Assembly (NCBI GenBank): GCA_913056525.1
Contig: CAJXLO010000011.1
Coordinates: forward strand, 1 to 40,051
Direction of reading: 5' to 3'
DNA length: 40,051 nt
From: an uncultured Psychroflexus sp.
GTDB lineage: Bacteria > Bacteroidota > Bacteroidia > Flavobacteriales > Flavobacteriaceae
Both the position numbers and the translations under genes were made by a program. The notes under the pieces are model-generated. The model searched no databases. It had not been told where the DNA came from and saw only the letters and a program-made list of their open reading frames with translations. Shown here one piece after another: positions 38,137 through 40,051 of this stretch. The first letter of the stretch is position 1. The number at the start of each line of letters is the position of its first letter.

Positions 38137-38144
38137 CAAAACTA
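38137..38144 (-). promoter_or_regulatory. Putative -7 box of the histidine kinase gene
   Basis: TAGTTTTG on the - strand, a full TAnnTTTG match and the same octamer as before thiL and the DUF3078 gene. No TTG is found at the expected distance. It lies 33 bp before the chosen ATG and is downstream of the earliest possible start at 38184, which argues for the shorter protein. Confidence 0.5.
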
Positions 38145-38184
38145 CATTTTTATTTTCTTTTGGGGATTTAAGATAGAACAGCAC

Positions 38185-38215
38185 TTGGCATGCCTGTCAA
38201 TTATATTTACTTTTG
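38185..38215 (+). promoter_or_regulatory. Putative promoter of the flavin reductase gene
   Basis: TTG at 38185-38187, 20 bp spacer, TACTTTTG at 38208-38215: a full Bacteroidota promoter match. The expected transcript start is around 38221, which places the ATG at 38234 just after it and excludes the upstream in-frame start at 38213. Confidence 0.68.
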
Positions 38216-38233
38216 TTGTTTAAATTTTTTGAG

Positions 38234-39100
38234 ATGAAAAGTTTTGTCCCGGATGCATTACCCACAAAAAAACTCCACGGTTTACTTTTAGGAGCTGTAG
38301 GACCAAGACCTATCGCATTTGCCAGTACAGTGGATGAAAAAGGCAATCCTAATTTATCTCCTTACAGTTTCTTCAATGTATTTAGCTCAAATCCTCCGGT
38401 GATGATTTTCTCACCTTCCAGAAGAGTTAGAAATAATACGACCAAGCATACGCTTGAAAACGCTAAAGCAACAGGTGAAGTTGTTGTTAATATTGTCAAC
38501 TATGCTATAGTTCAGCAAATGTCCTTAACGAGTACAGAATATGGCGACGGCGTCAACGAATTTGAGAAATCGGGTTTGACCATGCAGCCTTCAGAAGAGG
38601 TACAACCTTTTCGGGTAGCAGAATCGCCGGTACAATTCGAATGCAAGGTGATCAATATCCATGCGTTAGGTGATGAGGGCGGTGCAGGTAATCTGATATT
38701 CGGCGAAGTGGTCAAGGTTCATGTGAAAGATGACATCATCAATGATGATATGGTGATCGATCAACATAAGATCGATCAGGTAGCTAGAATGGGAGGGAAC
38801 TGGTACTCACGCGCTAAAGAGGGTTTGTTCGAAGTACCAAAACCACTTTCAACTTTAGGTATCGGTGTAGATGCTTTACCAGAAGATATCAGAAAAAGCA
38901 AGACATTGACAGGGAACGATCTGGGAAAACTGGGAAACCTGGACAAGTTCCCAGATGAACATCAACAAAATAATTATGCTAAGAAGAATCCCTATTTGAA
39001 AGGTTTAAAGCTAAATGACCTTCATCAGCTGGCTAAAAAATACTTAGACGCGGACAAACCTGAGGAAGCTGCATTGATATTAACACAAAACAACATATAA
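38234..39100 (+). CDS. Flavin reductase family protein
   Basis: 288 residues from the ATG at 38234 (MKSFVPDALPTKKLHGLLLG). The FMN-binding split-barrel fold is shown by GAVGPRPIAFASTVDEKGNP near residues 20-39, LSPYSFFNVFSSNPPVMIFS, TGEVVVNIVNYAI, and FGEVVKVHV with IDQVARMGGNWYSRAKEGLF in the C-terminal part. Such proteins bind FMN and use NAD(P)H to reduce flavins or act as part of an oxygenase. The substrate cannot be given. It is followed after 1 bp by the DUF3127 gene, so the two form an operon; the convergent riboflavin synthase gene lies downstream. Confidence 0.9.
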   Translation: MKSFVPDALPTKKLHGLLLGAVGPRPIAFASTVDEKGNPNLSPYSFFNVFSSNPPVMIFSPSRRVRNNTTKHTLENAKATGEVVVNIVNYAIVQQMSLTSTEYGDGVNEFEKSGLTMQPSEEVQPFRVAESPVQFECKVINIHALGDEGGAGNLIFGEVVKVHVKDDIINDDMVIDQHKIDQVARMGGNWYSRAKEGLFEVPKPLSTLGIGVDALPEDIRKSKTLTGNDLGKLGNLDKFPDEHQQNNYAKKNPYLKGLKLNDLHQLAKKYLDADKPEEAALILTQNNI

Positions 39101-39101
39101 A

Positions 39102-39479
39102 ATGGAAATAGAAGGAAAGATAAAAGTAATAGGCGACACAAAAGAATATGGAAAGAACGGTTTCCAAAAAAGAATGGTTGTCATAACTACGGAAGAGAAA
39201 TACCCACAAGACCTGTCAGTAGATTTCGTACAGGATAAAACTAATCTGGTAGATAATTTCCATGTAGGAGATAAAGTGAAGGTCGGTATAAATCTTCGGG
39301 GTCGCGAATGGGTAAGTCCACAGGGAGAAACCAAGTACTTTAATTCTATCAATGCCTGGCGGATCGAAAAATTAACTGATGATCCGGGTAACGATGACGT
39401 TCCACCTATTGATGAGAACATTGAACCTATCGATAAGTTCAATGAGGAGGATGATGAAAGTGGTGGTTTACCTTTTTAA
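39102..39479 (+). CDS. DUF3127 protein with SSB-like acidic C-terminus
   Basis: 125 residues, cytosolic. The DUF3127 domain covers residues 1-90 (EIEGKIKVIGDTKEYGKNGF, VVITTEEKYPQDLSVDFVQD, VKVGINLRGREW, FNSINAWRIEKL). The strand pattern fits an OB fold. The tail (about 91-125) is rich in Asp/Glu and ends DDESGGLPF, like the C-terminal tip of single-stranded DNA-binding proteins (DDDIPF in E. coli), with a final Pro-Phe. It starts 1 bp after the flavin reductase gene. Its stop shares bases with the stop of the convergent riboflavin synthase gene. Function unknown; a nucleic-acid role is inference. Confidence 0.87.
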   Translation: MEIEGKIKVIGDTKEYGKNGFQKRMVVITTEEKYPQDLSVDFVQDKTNLVDNFHVGDKVKVGINLRGREWVSPQGETKYFNSINAWRIEKLTDDPGNDDVPPIDENIEPIDKFNEEDDESGGLPF

Positions 39480-40051
39480 GCTTTCTTTTCCATAAGCTTT
39501 TGAACATACTTACCGATCACATCAAATTCTAAATTGACTGGATCTCCTTCTTTCATCTGCTTGAAATTAGTATGTTCATAGGTGTATGGAATAACGGCAA
39601 TACTGAACTGATCATCCTTGCTGTTGACAACTGTAAGACTAATACCGTTTACTGAAATAGAACCTTTTTCAATGGTTACAAACGGCGTATCCTTATCATA
39701 TTGAAAAGTGAATTCCCAACTGCCATCTTTAAGATCGATCTTTTTACAAATGGCAGTTTGATCGACATGACCTTGCACGAGATGACCATCTAAAAATTGA
39801 TTCATCGTTATGCTGCGTTCTAAATTGATCAGATCATCCACTTGAAGATCACCTAAATTTGATCTTTGCAATGTTTCATCAACCGCTGTAACCGTGTATT
39901 CGTCCTCTTTTATATCGACTACGGTCAAACAAACCCCATTATGTGCAATACTTTGATCGATCTTGAGTTCGTCCACAAAATCAGCTTTCATACTAATATG
40001 ATGATTGCTGCCTTCTTTTTCTATACGGGTAACTTTTCCCATAGATTCTAC
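39476..40051 (-). CDS. ribE: Riboflavin synthase alpha chain, 5' end outside window
   Basis: Makes riboflavin from two molecules of 6,7-dimethyl-8-ribityllumazine. 191 codons are visible before the stop, and the frame stays open to the window edge (VESMGKV at the edge). The family starts MFTGIxE, so only about five residues are missing. The internal Met at 40040-40042 is therefore not the true start. Two lumazine-binding repeats are seen: SIAHNGVCLTVVDIKEDEYT with QFLDGHLVQGHVDQ in the first and SISVNGISLTVVNSKDDQFS with PYTYEHTNF in the second. It overlaps the convergent DUF3127 gene by 4 bp. Confidence 0.95.
   Translation of the reverse strand, partial: VESMGKVTRIEKEGSNHHISMKADFVDELKIDQSIAHNGVCLTVVDIKEDEYTVTAVDETLQRSNLGDLQVDDLINLERSITMNQFLDGHLVQGHVDQTAICKKIDLKDGSWEFTFQYDKDTPFVTIEKGSISVNGISLTVVNSKDDQFSIAVIPYTYEHTNFKQMKEGDPVNLEFDVIGKYVQKLMEKKA

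Noticed and set aside
38213-38233. Earlier start for the flavin reductase
   Set aside because: It would lie inside the -7 box at 38208-38215, before the expected transcript start.

Overview
The window looks like the chromosome of a marine-type Flavobacteriaceae member (phylum Bacteroidota). The signs are an A+T-rich genome, almost no Shine-Dalgarno sequences before genes, promoters of the Bacteroidota type (TTG, about 20 bp, TAnnTTTG), a type IX secretion (T9SS) C-terminal sorting domain, zinc-free L36, an extended L17, and several families typical of this phylum (DUF2480, DUF3078, DUF3127).

Layout. (1) 1-16041, + strand: one unbroken translation cluster. It holds the end of rpsG, fusA, then the S10, spc and alpha operons joined together (rpsJ to rplQ) with secY, infA, rpmJ and rpoA, and closes with a strong hairpin terminator. 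(2) 16113-21253: carA, a divergent fasciclin-domain secreted protein on the - strand, then eno, gltA and an azurin-like lipoprotein on +, closed by a terminator. (3) 21334-31162, - strand: an S10-family serine carboxypeptidase and a DUF3078 outer-membrane-type protein, each with its own promoter, and upstream of them a long SUF iron-sulfur assembly operon (sufA, sufB, lipoprotein, sufC, sufD, sufS, META lipoprotein, sufE, sufT-like, DUF2480). (4) 31262-35898, - strand: a tight four-gene operon of exported proteins: choice-of-anchor B protein with T9SS signal, seven-repeat propeller lipoprotein, MbnP-family lipoprotein and MbnH-like dihaem peroxidase. (5) 35919-40051: thiL (+), an orphan sensor histidine kinase (-), a flavin reductase plus a DUF3127 protein with an SSB-like tip (+), and the 3' part of riboflavin synthase (-), cut by the window edge.

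How it works together. Region 1 builds ribosomes and the Sec channel. Region 2 carries central metabolism (carbamoyl phosphate, enolase, citrate synthase) and a probable periplasmic copper electron carrier. Region 3 makes and delivers Fe-S clusters, but two envelope lipoproteins are embedded in that cytosolic pathway. Region 4 is the most interesting part: an MbnP/MbnH pair, known elsewhere for haem-dependent tryptophan oxidation of a copper-binding protein, co-transcribed with two surface or periplasmic propeller-like proteins of unknown role. I found no tRNA, rRNA, CRISPR array, insertion sequence or phage gene. No gene-free stretch exceeds about 205 bp (17780-17984).
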